Part shown: positions 16,254 to 25,740 of the stretch, piece after piece
Numbering within the stretch: the stretch's first letter is position 1
Layout of the letters: each line of letters opens with the position of its first letter
Source of the DNA: Streptomyces resistomycificus
GTDB lineage: Bacteria; Actinomycetota; Actinomycetes; Streptomycetales; Streptomycetaceae
Assembly (NCBI RefSeq): GCF_001514265.1
Contig: NZ_KQ948995.1
Span: forward strand, 62,001-126,000
DNA: 64,000 bases
Reading direction: 5' to 3'
Translations under genes and position numbers: made by a program
The notes under the pieces: generated by a model
Database searches by the model: none
What the model saw: the letters and a program-made list of their open reading frames with translations, nothing else
What the model was told of the DNA's origin: nothing

Positions 16254-16342
16254 CGGGACGAGCATCGCGGGTGGGGACGTCCGGCTCCGTCGGCTGCGGA
16301 CGGCCCTGCCCTGGTGCGCGCGGGTGAGCCACGGCGGTCCGC

Positions 16343-17539
16343 TCAGCGCGCCAACTCGTAGGCGTACGACGGCGTGAACGTCCCAGGTGTCCCCTTGCAA
16401 CCGTCCGACTCCCCCGGCAGCTTCACCCACAGATAGCCGTCGATCCGCGACTCCCCGGTGTTCAGCGTGGGCGTGCGGCCGATCTTGCGGCCGGACGGGT
16501 CGCACCACTCGCCGTCGGCCGGGGCGCCGTTGCCGTTGCGGCTGGTGTCGATGACGGCACCGAGGCTCGACGGTCCGCCCAGGGCGGCGAGGACCTGCCG
16601 GTCGTAGGCGATCTCGTCGGCCGTGCGGTGGAAGTTGGAGACGTTGCTGAAGACACCGTCGGAGGAGGCGGCCGAGGACGCGCCCGCCTGCCGGAGCCAG
16701 CCGGCCTGCTTGGCGGCGGCGTGCCAGCCGGAGTGGCCCGCGTCGTAGTAGACCCGTGCCTTGGGGTTGGCGGCCTTGAGGACACGGCCCGCGCGGGCCA
16801 ACGAGGCGAAGCGGCGGGCGCGTTCGCCCGCCGAGAGACACTCGGCCTGGGCCACCGAGTCGGGCTCCAGGATGACGATGACCTCCCCGGAGCCCAGCCC
16901 CGCGGCGAAGGCGTCGATCCAGCCGTCGTAGGCGGCGAGGTCGGGCGCGCCGCCCTGCGAGGCGCCGCCGCAGTCGCGAGCGGGGATGGCGTACGGCACG
17001 ACGACGGGCACCCGGGCCTGTGCGCTGCCGCCCGAGGTGACCGCGCGGACCCGGGAGGTGATGGTCGACGGCGTGAAGTCGGCGAACCAGACCGCCGCCG
17101 GCTGGTCGGCTATCCGGGAGGCGATGACCGCGTGCCGCGCGTCGCCGTCGTGGGCGCGGACCCAGTCGAGCACCTGGGACTCGGGATGGCGGTAGAGCCG
17201 GGTGGACGCGGCGGCGGTGCGCCGCTCCTCCCGCTTCTCGCTCTGCGTGGGGGACGGCGTGGGACTCGCCTTCTTCTTCGGGGACGGCGACGCGGAGCCG
17301 CTCGCGGCGGGGGAGGCGGACGGCGTCGGTACGGCCGGCAGCGGTGCCAGGTACGGCGAGCTGGTCACCCCGCCCCTCGCCTCGTCGGCGTCGCGGCGGT
17401 CGTCGAGGGCGGACAGCATCCCGGTCGCGGTGCCGATCGCGACCACCACCGAGGCCGCCGCGACCATGGCGCCGCGCCACGCGGTCCGCCTGCGTTCGGC
17501 CCGCCGTGCGGCCAGCCGCCGCGCACGTAAGCCTGACAC
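16343..17539 (-). CDS. Secreted or membrane-anchored glycoside hydrolase family 6 protein (endoglucanase-like)
   Basis: 398 aa. An N-terminal basic stretch and hydrophobic segment (about 21-42) act as signal or anchor. A Ser/Pro/Lys-rich linker (about 65-105) follows, then a GH6 catalytic domain (about 115-395). GH6 signatures are VVPYAIPARDCGG, the catalytic-acid region VIVILEPDSVA, VYYDAGHSGW, and NGNGAPADGEWCDPSGRKIG. GH6 enzymes cleave beta-1,4-glucan by inversion. The domain is compact and has no cellulose-binding module. No CebR-type GAGCGCTC box was found upstream. It stands alone, convergent with the permease. Confidence 0.9.
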   Translation of the reverse strand: MSGLRARRLAARRAERRRTAWRGAMVAAASVVVAIGTATGMLSALDDRRDADEARGGVTSSPYLAPLPAVPTPSASPAASGSASPSPKKKASPTPSPTQSEKREERRTAAASTRLYRHPESQVLDWVRAHDGDARHAVIASRIADQPAAVWFADFTPSTITSRVRAVTSGGSAQARVPVVVPYAIPARDCGGASQGGAPDLAAYDGWIDAFAAGLGSGEVIVILEPDSVAQAECLSAGERARRFASLARAGRVLKAANPKARVYYDAGHSGWHAAAKQAGWLRQAGASSAASSDGVFSNVSNFHRTADEIAYDRQVLAALGGPSSLGAVIDTSRNGNGAPADGEWCDPSGRKIGRTPTLNTGESRIDGYLWVKLPGESDGCKGTPGTFTPSYAYELAR

Positions 17540-17646
17540 GGTGCAGCCCCCCCTCGTGCTCCCCCACGGCGGGCGCGTTCCCCCGTTCTGGGGAAGCGTC
17601 GGGCCCGCCGGTACCCGGGCCAGCCTAAAGCTGCGACTCTGCCCAC

Positions 17647-18357
17647 ATGGTGCAATGCGAACAAGTCACCGCCCCCGTCGAGCCGGTCACCACTCCCGTC
17701 GACGGGGTCGTCGCCCGGATGCGCGCGCTCGACGCGACGCTGCCGGAGGGCGACGGGCTCGCGGTCTTCAACCGCGTCTACCTCGCCGTCACCGAGGCGG
17801 TCGACCGGCGTATCGACAGCGGCCGGTTCGGGGACGCGCGGGTGGCGATCACGCTGGACGTGCGGTTCGCCGAGCGCTACCTGGAGGCCGTGGAGGCGGC
17901 TGCCGACGAGCGGCGCCCGCCGGCCTGCTGGCGGCCGCTGTTCCAGTTCCGCCGCCATCCCGGCGTACGACCGCTGCAGTTCGCGCTCGCGGGCATCAAC
18001 GCGCACATCGGGCACGACCTGGCGCTCGCCGTGGTGGACACCTGTCGTACCCTGCACTGCGAACCCGCCGACGTGGAGGGTGAGTTCGACCGCGTGGGTG
18101 ATCTCCTCGTGTCGTTGGAGGAGCGCATCCGCGAAGAGCTGATGCCGGGTCCCGACCTCCTCCAGATCGCCGACCCGCTCACCCATCTGCTCGGTTCGTG
18201 GAGCCTGGAGCGCGCCCGGGAGGCGACCTGGACCGCGGCGCGGGCGCTGTGGGTGCTGCGCCGACTGCCCGACGTCGCCGAGGAGTTCACCGAGCGCCTG
18301 GACGCGGCGGTGGGCCTGGCGGGCCGCATGCTGCTCACGCCGCTGCCCGACCGCTGA
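17647..18357 (+). CDS. DUF5995 family protein
   Basis: 236 aa, soluble, no signal peptide. Conserved-looking blocks are VFNRVYLAVTEAVDRRI, LDVRFAERYLEAV and FQFRRHPGVRPLQFALAGINAHIGHDLALAVVDTC, matching my memory of DUF5995, a common Streptomyces family without known function. The conserved histidines in the HxGHDL-type segment could bind a metal. It is divergent from the GH6 gene and convergent with the amine oxidase gene (14-bp gap). Confidence 0.7.
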   Translation: MVQCEQVTAPVEPVTTPVDGVVARMRALDATLPEGDGLAVFNRVYLAVTEAVDRRIDSGRFGDARVAITLDVRFAERYLEAVEAAADERRPPACWRPLFQFRRHPGVRPLQFALAGINAHIGHDLALAVVDTCRTLHCEPADVEGEFDRVGDLLVSLEERIREELMPGPDLLQIADPLTHLLGSWSLERAREATWTAARALWVLRRLPDVAEEFTERLDAAVGLAGRMLLTPLPDR

Positions 18358-18371
18358 GCCGGCTCCCCGGT

Positions 18372-20069
18372 CTAGTCCTCCGGCAGCTCGACGGGCGCGA
18401 TCTCGTCGTACACGTCGCCCGGGCCCGGGTTGGTCGCGTCGGTCGTTCCGCCGAAGTGGTGCATGACTCCCCACACCGCGTTCAGCGCGGTCTGGACGGC
18501 GCCCTCGGCCCAGCCGGCCGTCCAGGAGATGTCGTCACCGGCGAGGAAGACGCCCCGCTTGTCCTCGGGCAGCCGGTCCTGCATGAAGTGGGTGAACAGG
18601 CGCCGCTGGTAGCGGTAGTGGCCGGGCAGGTTGGCCTTGAAGGCGCCCATGAAGTAGGGCTCGTTCTCCCAGGAGACCGTCACCGGGTTGCCGATGACGT
18701 GCTTCCTGATGTCGACCTTCGGGTAGATCTCGCCGAGCGACTTCAGCATGACCTCCATCCGCTCGTTCGCGGACAGCGGCAGCCACTTCAGGCTGTCGTC
18801 GCACCAGGTGTACGACAGGCAGATGACGGCGGGCTTGTCCGGGCCGTCGTCGAGCAGATAGGTCCCGCGCGTCATCCGGTCGGTGAGGGTCATCGACATG
18901 ACGTCCCGGCCGGTCTCCTCGTCCTTGTCGAGCCAGAACGGCCGGTCGACGGGGACGAAGAGCTTGGAGCTCTCCATGTAGTGGGTGCGCTCGATCGCCG
19001 TCCAGTGGTCGATCGGGAAGAGCGAGTCGTCGCAGGCGATCTTCGACAGCAGCATCCAGGACTGGGCCGTGAAGATCGCCGCCTGGTAGGTGCGGATGTC
19101 GCCGTTCGCGTCCGTCACCGTGATCCGGTTGCCGGCGGTGCGGTGCAGCCGGGTCACGGCCGGGCGGGGTTCGCCGCCCTCGTGCAGGCTCGCGAGCGAG
19201 GTGCCGTAGGCCCAGTGCACGATCTTCTCCGGCTCGCGCTCCCACAGCCGCAGCGGCAGCTGCTGGGAGCCGCCGACGATGCCGCGGTGGTGGTCGTCGG
19301 CCTCGGTGTAGACGACGCGGAGGATCTCCAGGATGGAGTTGGGGAAGTCGGTGTCCCAGCCGCCGGTGCCGAAGCCGACCTGGCCGAAGATCTCGCGGTG
19401 CCGGAAGGACCTGAAGGCCTCGGAGTCGCAGAGGAAGCCGTAGAAGGTCTGGTTGTCGAGCTTCTCGACGAGCTTCGCCCAGATCTCGCGGATGCGCGGC
19501 ACGTCGCGCTCGCGCATCGCCTGGTTCATGTCGGAGAAGTCAGCGCCCTCCTCGAGGCACTTGTTCCAGGCGGCCGCGACGTCCCGGTAGACCTGCGGCA
19601 GGTCGTCGACCGTCTCGGCGTAGTGGGACTCGCCCTTGAGGTCGACGACCGTCGAAGGGGTGGTCTCCGCGAGGGGGTTGGGGAAGGGCCGGGTCTCCAG
19701 TCCCACGAGGTCGATGTAGTGCTGGAGGGCCGTGGAGGACGGCGGGAAGCGCATCGCGCCCATCTCGGCGATGAGGGAGGGGTCGCACCCGTCGAAGCCG
19801 ACGGTCCGCAGCCGGCCGCCGATCCGGTCGGCCTCGTAGACGACCGGCTTGAGGCCCATCTTCATCAGCTCGTACGCGGCCACGATGCCGGACAGTCCGC
19901 CGCCGATGACCGCGACCTCGGTGCCGTGCTCGGTCGCCGGTATCTGGCCGAGTCCCGCCGGGTGGGCGAGGAAGTCGTCGTACGCGTAGGGGAAGTCCGG
20001 GCCGAACATGGTGATCGGCGGCTGCTGCTCGTCTGCGTGCTCGACGGCGTTGGGCACGGTGGACGTCAT
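18372..20069 (-). CDS. Flavin-containing amine oxidase / amino acid 2-monooxygenase-like protein
   Basis: 565 aa. The FAD-binding dinucleotide motif VIGGGLSGIVAAYELMKMG lies at about residues 53-71, followed by YEADRIGGRLRT. The C-terminal FAD block is GVFLAGDDISWTAGWAEGAVQTAL. Overall it resembles L-amino-acid oxidases and tryptophan/lysine 2-monooxygenases, which oxidise an amino acid to an amide or keto acid. A carbon-nitrogen hydrolase starts just upstream in the same operon (55-bp gap), which suggests the two steps amino acid to amide to acid, as in the IaaM/IaaH route. This is inference; the amino acid is not known. ATG 20069 (MTSTVPNA) is the start. Confidence 0.82.
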   Translation of the reverse strand: MTSTVPNAVEHADEQQPPITMFGPDFPYAYDDFLAHPAGLGQIPATEHGTEVAVIGGGLSGIVAAYELMKMGLKPVVYEADRIGGRLRTVGFDGCDPSLIAEMGAMRFPPSSTALQHYIDLVGLETRPFPNPLAETTPSTVVDLKGESHYAETVDDLPQVYRDVAAAWNKCLEEGADFSDMNQAMRERDVPRIREIWAKLVEKLDNQTFYGFLCDSEAFRSFRHREIFGQVGFGTGGWDTDFPNSILEILRVVYTEADDHHRGIVGGSQQLPLRLWEREPEKIVHWAYGTSLASLHEGGEPRPAVTRLHRTAGNRITVTDANGDIRTYQAAIFTAQSWMLLSKIACDDSLFPIDHWTAIERTHYMESSKLFVPVDRPFWLDKDEETGRDVMSMTLTDRMTRGTYLLDDGPDKPAVICLSYTWCDDSLKWLPLSANERMEVMLKSLGEIYPKVDIRKHVIGNPVTVSWENEPYFMGAFKANLPGHYRYQRRLFTHFMQDRLPEDKRGVFLAGDDISWTAGWAEGAVQTALNAVWGVMHHFGGTTDATNPGPGDVYDEIAPVELPED

Positions 20070-20124
20070 GGGGTGCGGACTCCTTGCGCGAAAGATGCGG
20101 GGAAGATCAGGGAGGTCAGGAAGG

Positions 20125-20913
20125 TCAGACCAGGGACCCGTACAGGCCGGGGCGGCGGTCCCGCAGATACGGGTTCGCCTCACGGGACGCGGCCAGGAAG
20201 ACGGGGTCGGCGTCGGCGAACACCAGCTGCTCCTCGCGTCCGGCACGGGTCCGCGCGACGCCGTCGGGGCCGGCCAGCGTGGAGAGCCCGACGAACTCGA
20301 ACTCCCCTTCCGCACCGACCCGGTTGACGTACGCCACGTACATCTGGCTCTCGAAGGCCCGCACCGGGATCACCGACTCGGCGACGAACTGGAACGGGTG
20401 CATCTGCGCGGTCGGCACCAGCAGCAGGTCGGTACCGGCGAGGGCGTGGGCGCGGACGTTCTCCGGGAACTCGACGTCGTAACAGATCATCAGGCCGACC
20501 CGCAGACCGCCGAGTTCGGCCTGTACGACCGTCTGTTCGCCCGGCGTGAAGTGGTCGCGCTCGAAGCAGCCAAAGAGGTGGGTCTTGCGGTAGTTGGCCA
20601 GGCGGGTGCCGTCGGCGGAGATCAGCTGGGCGGAGTTGTACACCACGTCCGCGGCCCGCTCGGGGTACCCGTAGGCGATGGCGAGGCCGTGTCGGGAGGC
20701 GATCTCGGCGACCGCGTCGGCGGACTCGCCGTCGGCGGGCTCGGCGAGGCGGCCGATGTCCTCGCCGATGGCGTAGCCCGTGAGGAACATCTCCGGCGCG
20801 GCCAGCAGCGCGGCCCCGGAGGCGGCGGCCCGGCCCGCGGCCTCGTCGAGGACCTTGAGGTTCCCGACGCTCGAGCCTGGGCGGCCGGAGCTCTGGAGCA
20901 GGGCGGTGCGCAT
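20125..20913 (-). CDS. Carbon-nitrogen hydrolase (nitrilase superfamily), amidase type
   Basis: 262 aa. The catalytic triad of the superfamily is present: Glu in PEMFLTGY, Lys in YRKTHLFG and Cys in LMICYDVEFPE. Such enzymes hydrolyse amides or nitriles to acids. It is the first gene of a two-gene operon with the amine oxidase, so it probably hydrolyses the amide which that enzyme forms. Three CGTTGCG copies lie 85-140 bp upstream of its start, and the same motif pattern lies upstream of a nearby amino-acid permease-Lrp operon, which suggests joint control. Confidence 0.87.
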   Translation of the reverse strand: MRTALLQSSGRPGSSVGNLKVLDEAAGRAAASGAALLAAPEMFLTGYAIGEDIGRLAEPADGESADAVAEIASRHGLAIAYGYPERAADVVYNSAQLISADGTRLANYRKTHLFGCFERDHFTPGEQTVVQAELGGLRVGLMICYDVEFPENVRAHALAGTDLLLVPTAQMHPFQFVAESVIPVRAFESQMYVAYVNRVGAEGEFEFVGLSTLAGPDGVARTRAGREEQLVFADADPVFLAASREANPYLRDRRPGLYGSLV

Positions 20914-20997
20914 GCGTGTTCCTCACCGGGCGAAAGGAGTGGTTGTGGGGGCCACGTAGACGGTACGGGCGGCGGGCTCGGGCGGACAAGAAGGAGC

Positions 20998-21057
20998 CGT
21001 TGCGCGCCGGTGAGCGGATCGTTGCGTGCGCGAGGCCTGCGGCGGCGATTCGTTGCG
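20998..21057 (-). promoter_or_regulatory. Triple CGTTGCG array upstream of the nitrilase operon
   Basis: CGTTGCG occurs at 20998-21004, 21020-21026 and 21051-21057 (spacing 22 and 31 bp, about two and three helical turns). The same motif occurs three times at 25761, 25791 and 25812 (one copy TGTTGCG) upstream of the permease-Lrp operon. An Lrp/AsnC-type regulator, which often binds phased repeats, is the natural candidate. The rest of the 299-bp gap up to 21212 shows no further clear signal. Confidence 0.5.
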
Positions 21058-21212
21058 TGCCTCGGTCGTAGCCCGGCTCCTCCTTCGGGCTCAGGTCGCC
21101 GGGGGCGTCCCCGCCGGGCGGCGGAGGGGAGGTGCCGTCCCTGGTGCGATGTGGCGGAGGGCGGGCGCCGGAAGAGTGAGGGCTGTCCGGTTCACCTGCG
21201 GAAAGGAACACC

Positions 21213-21809
21213 ATGAACCGCCGTGCGAAGATCGCCGTGCTCGGTGCCGCGCTGCTGCTCACCACCGGTGCGACGGCCGCCGCCGTCGACGACGAGCCAC
21301 GTGAGGCCGCCACGGCCGCGGGCGGCAAGCTGCGTCACACCGCCTCGGCCGCCACGGCCGACGGCGGGACCCGGGAGGCCGCCGCCCTGACCGGCACCGC
21401 CAAGCTCTACCGCTCGGCCGGCGACGACATCACCTTCTCCTTCGACGCGCACCTCTCGGCGAAGCACAAGGACGATCCGATGAAGGCGACCGGCACCTTC
21501 GAGTGGAGCCACTACCTCGACGGCGAGGGTGCCCGGGCGAAGGCGAAGGTCGACTGCCTGGTCACCGGCGGCAAGGTGGCCGTCGTGTCCGGAGTCGTCA
21601 CCGACACGGACCTGCCCGGCGCGAAGGGCACCCGCGTGGGCATCACGGTGCACGACCTCGGCCGCCGCGACCGGCTCGGCTACAGCTGGGCGACGACCGA
21701 GGGCCTGGGCCCGAAGGACCTGCCGAAGTGCGTGGGGTCGGCGCCCTTCGAGAAGGTCAGGAAGGGCACCGGGAACTTCACCGTCGTGCCTTGGCACCCC
21801 GCCCTCTAG
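21213..21809 (+). CDS. Secreted protein of unknown function
   Basis: 198 aa. A clear signal peptide (RRAKIAVLGAALLLTTGATAAA, cleavage near residue 24) is followed by an alanine-rich linker and a beta-rich domain (about 60-198) with two cysteines (VDCLVTGG and LPKCVGS) that could form a disulphide. I do not recognise the family. The ribosome-binding site GGAAAGGA lies just upstream of ATG 21213. Its last 32 bases overlap the end of the convergent MFS gene. Confidence 0.75.
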   Translation: MNRRAKIAVLGAALLLTTGATAAAVDDEPREAATAAGGKLRHTASAATADGGTREAAALTGTAKLYRSAGDDITFSFDAHLSAKHKDDPMKATGTFEWSHYLDGEGARAKAKVDCLVTGGKVAVVSGVVTDTDLPGAKGTRVGITVHDLGRRDRLGYSWATTEGLGPKDLPKCVGSAPFEKVRKGTGNFTVVPWHPAL

Positions 21810-22980
21810 CCGCCAGGACCAGCGCGGTGAGCAGGTAGGGCACGGCGAGCGCCGCGAAGACCGTGCTGTGCGCGGCCGACGTACCGATCACCACGTAGAC
21901 GCCGAACACGGCGATCGTGGCCAGCTCGGTGCCCAGGCTCGCCACCGAGGTCAGGGTGGCCCGGCTGGTGTCGTCGATGCGGTGCTGGAGCCGGACGTCG
22001 GCGAGCACTTCGGCGAGCTGGAAGCAGCCGAAGGCGAGGCCCACGAGGGCGATGCCGGCCGGGGTGCGTGCCGCGGCGCCCACGGCCAGGGCGAGCGCAC
22101 CGCCGGCCAGCACCGCCGCCAGCCCGGTGGTGCCCAGGCGCTCGGCGGCGCCGGCCAGCAGACCGGCGACGGAGACCAGGGCCCAGACCACCAGGAGCAG
22201 GTAGGGCACCGTCTGGTCGGCCACCCCGGTGTCCCGGATCAGGAGCGGGGTGTACTCGTCGAGCGCGCCCCACACCGCGGCGACGGCCGGCACGAGCAGC
22301 AGGGCGCCGCGTACGGAGCCATCCCGCCGGGCCTCGGTCAGTCCGGCCCGCAGGGACGCGGTCCAGCTGTCGTGGCCGGCCGCCCCGGGCACCCGGTGCT
22401 CCGGGAACCGGGTCGCGATGGCTGCGGCCAGCACACAGGCCAGCACGCTCGCCGCGCCCACGGCCGGGTAGCCGCCGAACACGAACACCGGGCCGGCGAG
22501 TCCCATCGCGGCCATGACCGCCACCAGGCCCGCCGCCCGGGCCCGGCCCATCACGCGCGCGTACCGGTCGGCGGCGCCGAGCCGGTCGAGCTCGTCGTAG
22601 ACCAGCGCCTCCAGCGCGCCGGAGCCCAGCGCTCCCCCGACGCCGTACAGGACGAAGCCGAGCGCGAAGGCCCCGTACGACGGGACGGTCACCCACAGGG
22701 CGAAGCCGGCGGCGGTCAGCAGCGGGCCGACCCACAGCAGGGTCCGTCGGGACACGGCGTCGGCCCAGGCCCCGGAGGGGACCTCAAGGAGCACGCCGGT
22801 GATCGACCAGAGGGCGAACAGGGAGGAGATCTGCCACAGGGACAGACCGGTGTCACTGAAGAGCAGCGCGTACACCGGGTACAACAGGACGAACTCGTCG
22901 AGGAACGCGTAGCCGTACAGCGTGGTCGTGAGCCGCCGTGTGCCGGTGGTGTCGGGCACACGCGCAGGTGAGAGTGTCAT
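21778..22980 (-). CDS. MFS transporter
   Basis: 400 aa with about 12 hydrophobic segments. The MFS loop-2 motif is GAWADAVSRRTLLWVGP. The N-terminus TTTLYGYAFLDEFVLLYPVYALLFSDTGLSLWQIS and general layout match uncharacterised actinobacterial MFS exporters. ATG 22980 is chosen because the first membrane segment follows at the usual distance; upstream in-frame codons encode low-complexity sequence. It overlaps the convergent secreted-protein gene tail to tail by 32 bp. Confidence 0.85.
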   Translation of the reverse strand: MTLSPARVPDTTGTRRLTTTLYGYAFLDEFVLLYPVYALLFSDTGLSLWQISSLFALWSITGVLLEVPSGAWADAVSRRTLLWVGPLLTAAGFALWVTVPSYGAFALGFVLYGVGGALGSGALEALVYDELDRLGAADRYARVMGRARAAGLVAVMAAMGLAGPVFVFGGYPAVGAASVLACVLAAAIATRFPEHRVPGAAGHDSWTASLRAGLTEARRDGSVRGALLLVPAVAAVWGALDEYTPLLIRDTGVADQTVPYLLLVVWALVSVAGLLAGAAERLGTTGLAAVLAGGALALAVGAAARTPAGIALVGLAFGCFQLAEVLADVRLQHRIDDTSRATLTSVASLGTELATIAVFGVYVVIGTSAAHSTVFAALAVPYLLTALVLAARGRGAKARR

Positions 22981-23173
22981 GAGGCCTTCCCGCAGGGACG
23001 AATCGGACACCGGGGGTACGGCGTCCGAGGCGGCCCTCGGGAGGCACGGCTGGTGGATCAATGTCGCCAGGTCATGGCACCGATGGTAGCCAGTGGGCGA
23101 CCCGCTGCCCAGCGAGAATGCCGGACGGGCAACAACACCCCCGCCCGGGAGACGGCCGACCGAAGGAGTCCCG

Positions 23174-23623
23174 ATGGAGATCGCCGCCCTTCCGCACGTC
23201 GACGAGCACACCACCTTGGTGGCGGCGGACGCCGACGCCGTCTGGCGCGGGCTGGGCGAGGTGCTGGACCAGGCGTTCTCCGGCGGCCGGCCGGCCGGGT
23301 ACGCGCGCCTGGTCGGCTGCGCGGACCGCACGGCGTCGGGGCCCCGCCCGCCGGCCGAGGGCTCGACGGTGCCCGGCTTCCGGGTGGCCTCCGCCGCGCC
23401 CGGCCGGGAGCTGGTCCTGGTCGGGCGCCACCGTTTCTCGACGTACGCCCTGGTCTTCCGCCTCGACGCGGCGGGCTCGGGCCGCACCCGGCTGCGGGCC
23501 GAGACGCGGGCCCGGTTCCCCGGCCCGGCCGGCCGCCTCTACCGGCTGCTCGTCATCGGCACGGGCGGGCACGCGGTCGGCGTACGGCGGCTGCTGTCGG
23601 CGGTGCGCCGGCGCACCGAGTAG
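23174..23623 (+). CDS. Small SRPBCC/DUF2867-like protein
   Basis: 149 aa. The pattern (an N-terminal LPHVDEHTTLVAADADAVWRGLGEVLDQAF, then GSTVPGFRVASAAPGRELVLVGRHRFSTYALVFRL and a C-terminal helix) suggests the START/SRPBCC-like helix-grip fold, which binds hydrophobic ligands. No catalytic residues can be named. ATG 23174 is preceded by GAAGGAG at a good distance. It is convergent with the Lrp-type regulator (19-bp gap). Confidence 0.65.
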   Translation: MEIAALPHVDEHTTLVAADADAVWRGLGEVLDQAFSGGRPAGYARLVGCADRTASGPRPPAEGSTVPGFRVASAAPGRELVLVGRHRFSTYALVFRLDAAGSGRTRLRAETRARFPGPAGRLYRLLVIGTGGHAVGVRRLLSAVRRRTE

Positions 23624-23642
23624 CCCGGGCCGGCCGGCTCGC

Positions 23643-24095
23643 TCAGGTCGGCGAACCCGACGAGAAACGGCGCAGCAGCGGCGACAGCACCAGCACGGAC
23701 TTCGTCCGCTCCACGAACGGCTCCCCCGCGATCCGCTCCAGCACCCGTTCGAAATGGCGCATGTCGGAGGCGAAGACCTGGACGACCGCGTCCGCGTCGC
23801 CGGTGACGGTCGACGCGGCCACGACCTCCTGGTAGCGCTCCAGGCCCCGCCGGATGGTGTCCGGCGAGGTGTTGTGCCGGCAGTAGATCTCGACGAACCC
23901 CTCGGTCTCCCAGCCGAGGGCCGAGGGGTCCACTCGTACGGTGAAGCCCGTGATGGCCCCGGTGGCACGCAGCCGGTCCACCCGCCGTTTCACGGCGGGC
24001 GCGGACAGGCCGACCAGGTGCCCGATGTCCGCGTAGGAGCGGCGGGCGTCCTCGGCGAGGGCGTGGACGATGCGTTCGTCGAGATCGTTCAGCAC
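23643..24095 (-). CDS. Lrp/AsnC family transcriptional regulator
   Basis: 150 aa, normal for the family. N-terminal helix-turn-helix (about 1-60: LDERIVHALAEDARRSYADIGHLVGLSAPAVKRRVDRLRATGAI) and C-terminal RAM ligand-binding domain (about 65-145). Lrp/AsnC proteins sense amino acids and bind phased DNA repeats. It starts 10 bp after an amino-acid permease gene, so both are in one operon. The CGTTGCG arrays upstream of this operon and of the amine oxidase/nitrilase operon are good candidates for its binding sites (inference). Confidence 0.9.
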   Translation of the reverse strand: MLNDLDERIVHALAEDARRSYADIGHLVGLSAPAVKRRVDRLRATGAITGFTVRVDPSALGWETEGFVEIYCRHNTSPDTIRRGLERYQEVVAASTVTGDADAVVQVFASDMRHFERVLERIAGEPFVERTKSVLVLSPLLRRFSSGSPT

Positions 24096-24105
24096 TGCGG
24101 GTCGT

Positions 24106-25593
24106 TCACTTCACTTCTGGTGCTTCTGCTGATGGTGTTGCCGCGAGACGGGAGCGGCGATGGCCGTACACGAAGTAGAACACGAGCCCGACGGCCATCC
24201 AGACTCCGAAGACCACCCAGGTGACGGCCGACAGGCTGCCCATCATCCACACGCAGAAGCCGAGGCCGAGGGCGGGCAGCACCGGCGACAGCGGCACCCG
24301 GAAGGTGCGCGGCATGTCCGGGCGGGTCCGGCGCAGCACCACGACGGCGATGTTGACCAGCCCGAAGGCGAAGAGGGTGCCGATGCTGGTGGCGTCGGCG
24401 AGCTGGCCGAGCGGGACGGCGGCCGCGAGGACACCGCAGAACAGGGACACGATCACGGTGTTGGCGCGGGGCGCGCCGGTCTTCGGGTGGACGCGGCCGA
24501 AGACCCTGGGCATGAGCCCGTCCCGGGACATCGCGAAGAGGATGCGGGTCTGGCCGTAGAGCACCGTCAGCACGACACTCGCGATGGCGATGACGGCGCA
24601 GAAGGCCAGCAGGGTGCCCCAGAAGGTCTGGCCGGTGACCTCGCGCATGATCTGGGCGAGCGCGGCCTCGGAGTCGGTGAACCGCTGCCAGGGCTTCGCG
24701 CCGACGGCCACGGCGGCGACCAGGACGTACAAAGCCGTCACGATGACGAGGGACAGCATGATGGCGCGGGGCAGGTCGCGCTGGGCGTCCTTGGCCTCCT
24801 CGCCGGCCGTGGAGGCCGCGTCGAAGCCGATGTACGAGAAGAAGAGCGTCGCCCCGGCCGCGCTGACCCCGGCCATGCCGAGCGGCATGAAGTTCTCGTA
24901 GTTGCCGGAGCGGAAGCCCTGGACGCCGATCGCGCAGAACAGCACCAGCGCGGCGATCTTCACGACGACCATGACGGTGTTGGCGCGGGCGGACTCGCGG
25001 GCGCCGCCGAGCAGGAACGCCATCGCCAGGAGTACGACGATCAGTGCCGGCAGGTTGAAGACGCCGCCGTCGCCGGGCGGGGCGGACAGCGCGGCCGGGA
25101 TGGTGACGCCGACGGTGCCGTCGAGCAGTTCGTTCAGGTACTCGCCCCAGCCGACGGCGACGGCGGCGACCGAGACGCCGTACTCCAGGACCAGACACCA
25201 GCCGCAGATCCAGGCGATCAGTTCGCCCATCGTCGCGTAGGCGTACGAGTAGGAGGATCCGGCGACCGGGATGGTGCCCGCCAGTTCGGCGTAGGAGAGA
25301 GCGGAGAACAGGGCGGTGAGGCCGGCGATGACGAACGAGAGGGTGACGGCCGGGCCCGCCTTGGGGACGGCCTCGCCGAGGACGACGAAGATGCCGGTGC
25401 CGAGGGTGGCACCGATGCTGATCATGGTCAGCTGCCACAGGCCGAGAGAGCGGCGCAGGCTGCCTCCCTCGCCCTGGCCGCCCTCCGCGACCAGGCGTTC
25501 CACCGGCTTGCGACGCATGAGGCGCGCACCGAGCCCCGGGGACGAGGGGGCGGTCTGACGGGGATGTTGCGGGGGTGCGCCTTGGTCGAGCAC
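24106..25593 (-). CDS. APC superfamily amino-acid permease
   Basis: 495 aa with about 12 membrane segments. The first half of the first segment shows the APC signature (LTMISIGATLGTGIFVVLGEA) and segment 6 region contains FFSYIGFDAASTAGEEAKDAQRDLPRAI, both typical of the cationic amino-acid transporter branch. GTG 25593 is the best start, since AAAGGAG lies 7 nt upstream; the first 26 residues are a hydrophilic tail. It forms an operon with the downstream Lrp-type regulator. Confidence 0.9.
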   Translation of the reverse strand: MLDQGAPPQHPRQTAPSSPGLGARLMRRKPVERLVAEGGQGEGGSLRRSLGLWQLTMISIGATLGTGIFVVLGEAVPKAGPAVTLSFVIAGLTALFSALSYAELAGTIPVAGSSYSYAYATMGELIAWICGWCLVLEYGVSVAAVAVGWGEYLNELLDGTVGVTIPAALSAPPGDGGVFNLPALIVVLLAMAFLLGGARESARANTVMVVVKIAALVLFCAIGVQGFRSGNYENFMPLGMAGVSAAGATLFFSYIGFDAASTAGEEAKDAQRDLPRAIMLSLVIVTALYVLVAAVAVGAKPWQRFTDSEAALAQIMREVTGQTFWGTLLAFCAVIAIASVVLTVLYGQTRILFAMSRDGLMPRVFGRVHPKTGAPRANTVIVSLFCGVLAAAVPLGQLADATSIGTLFAFGLVNIAVVVLRRTRPDMPRTFRVPLSPVLPALGLGFCVWMMGSLSAVTWVVFGVWMAVGLVFYFVYGHRRSRLAATPSAEAPEVK

Positions 25594-25740
25594 GCGCTGA
25601 CTCCTTTGTCGCTGCCTCTGGGGGCGGCGGGGACCGGCGGCATCCCTGCGCGAGCAGGAACCCACCGAGCGGGGTCCCCGCCACGCCACGTACAGCGCAT
25701 GACCCTACGAGCCAGGGCATCACGGTCGTAATGCGGCAAC

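Noticed and set aside
17540..17646. Search for a CebR-type box before the GH6 glycosidase gene
   Set aside because: No GAGCGCTC core or similar palindrome is present in the gap.
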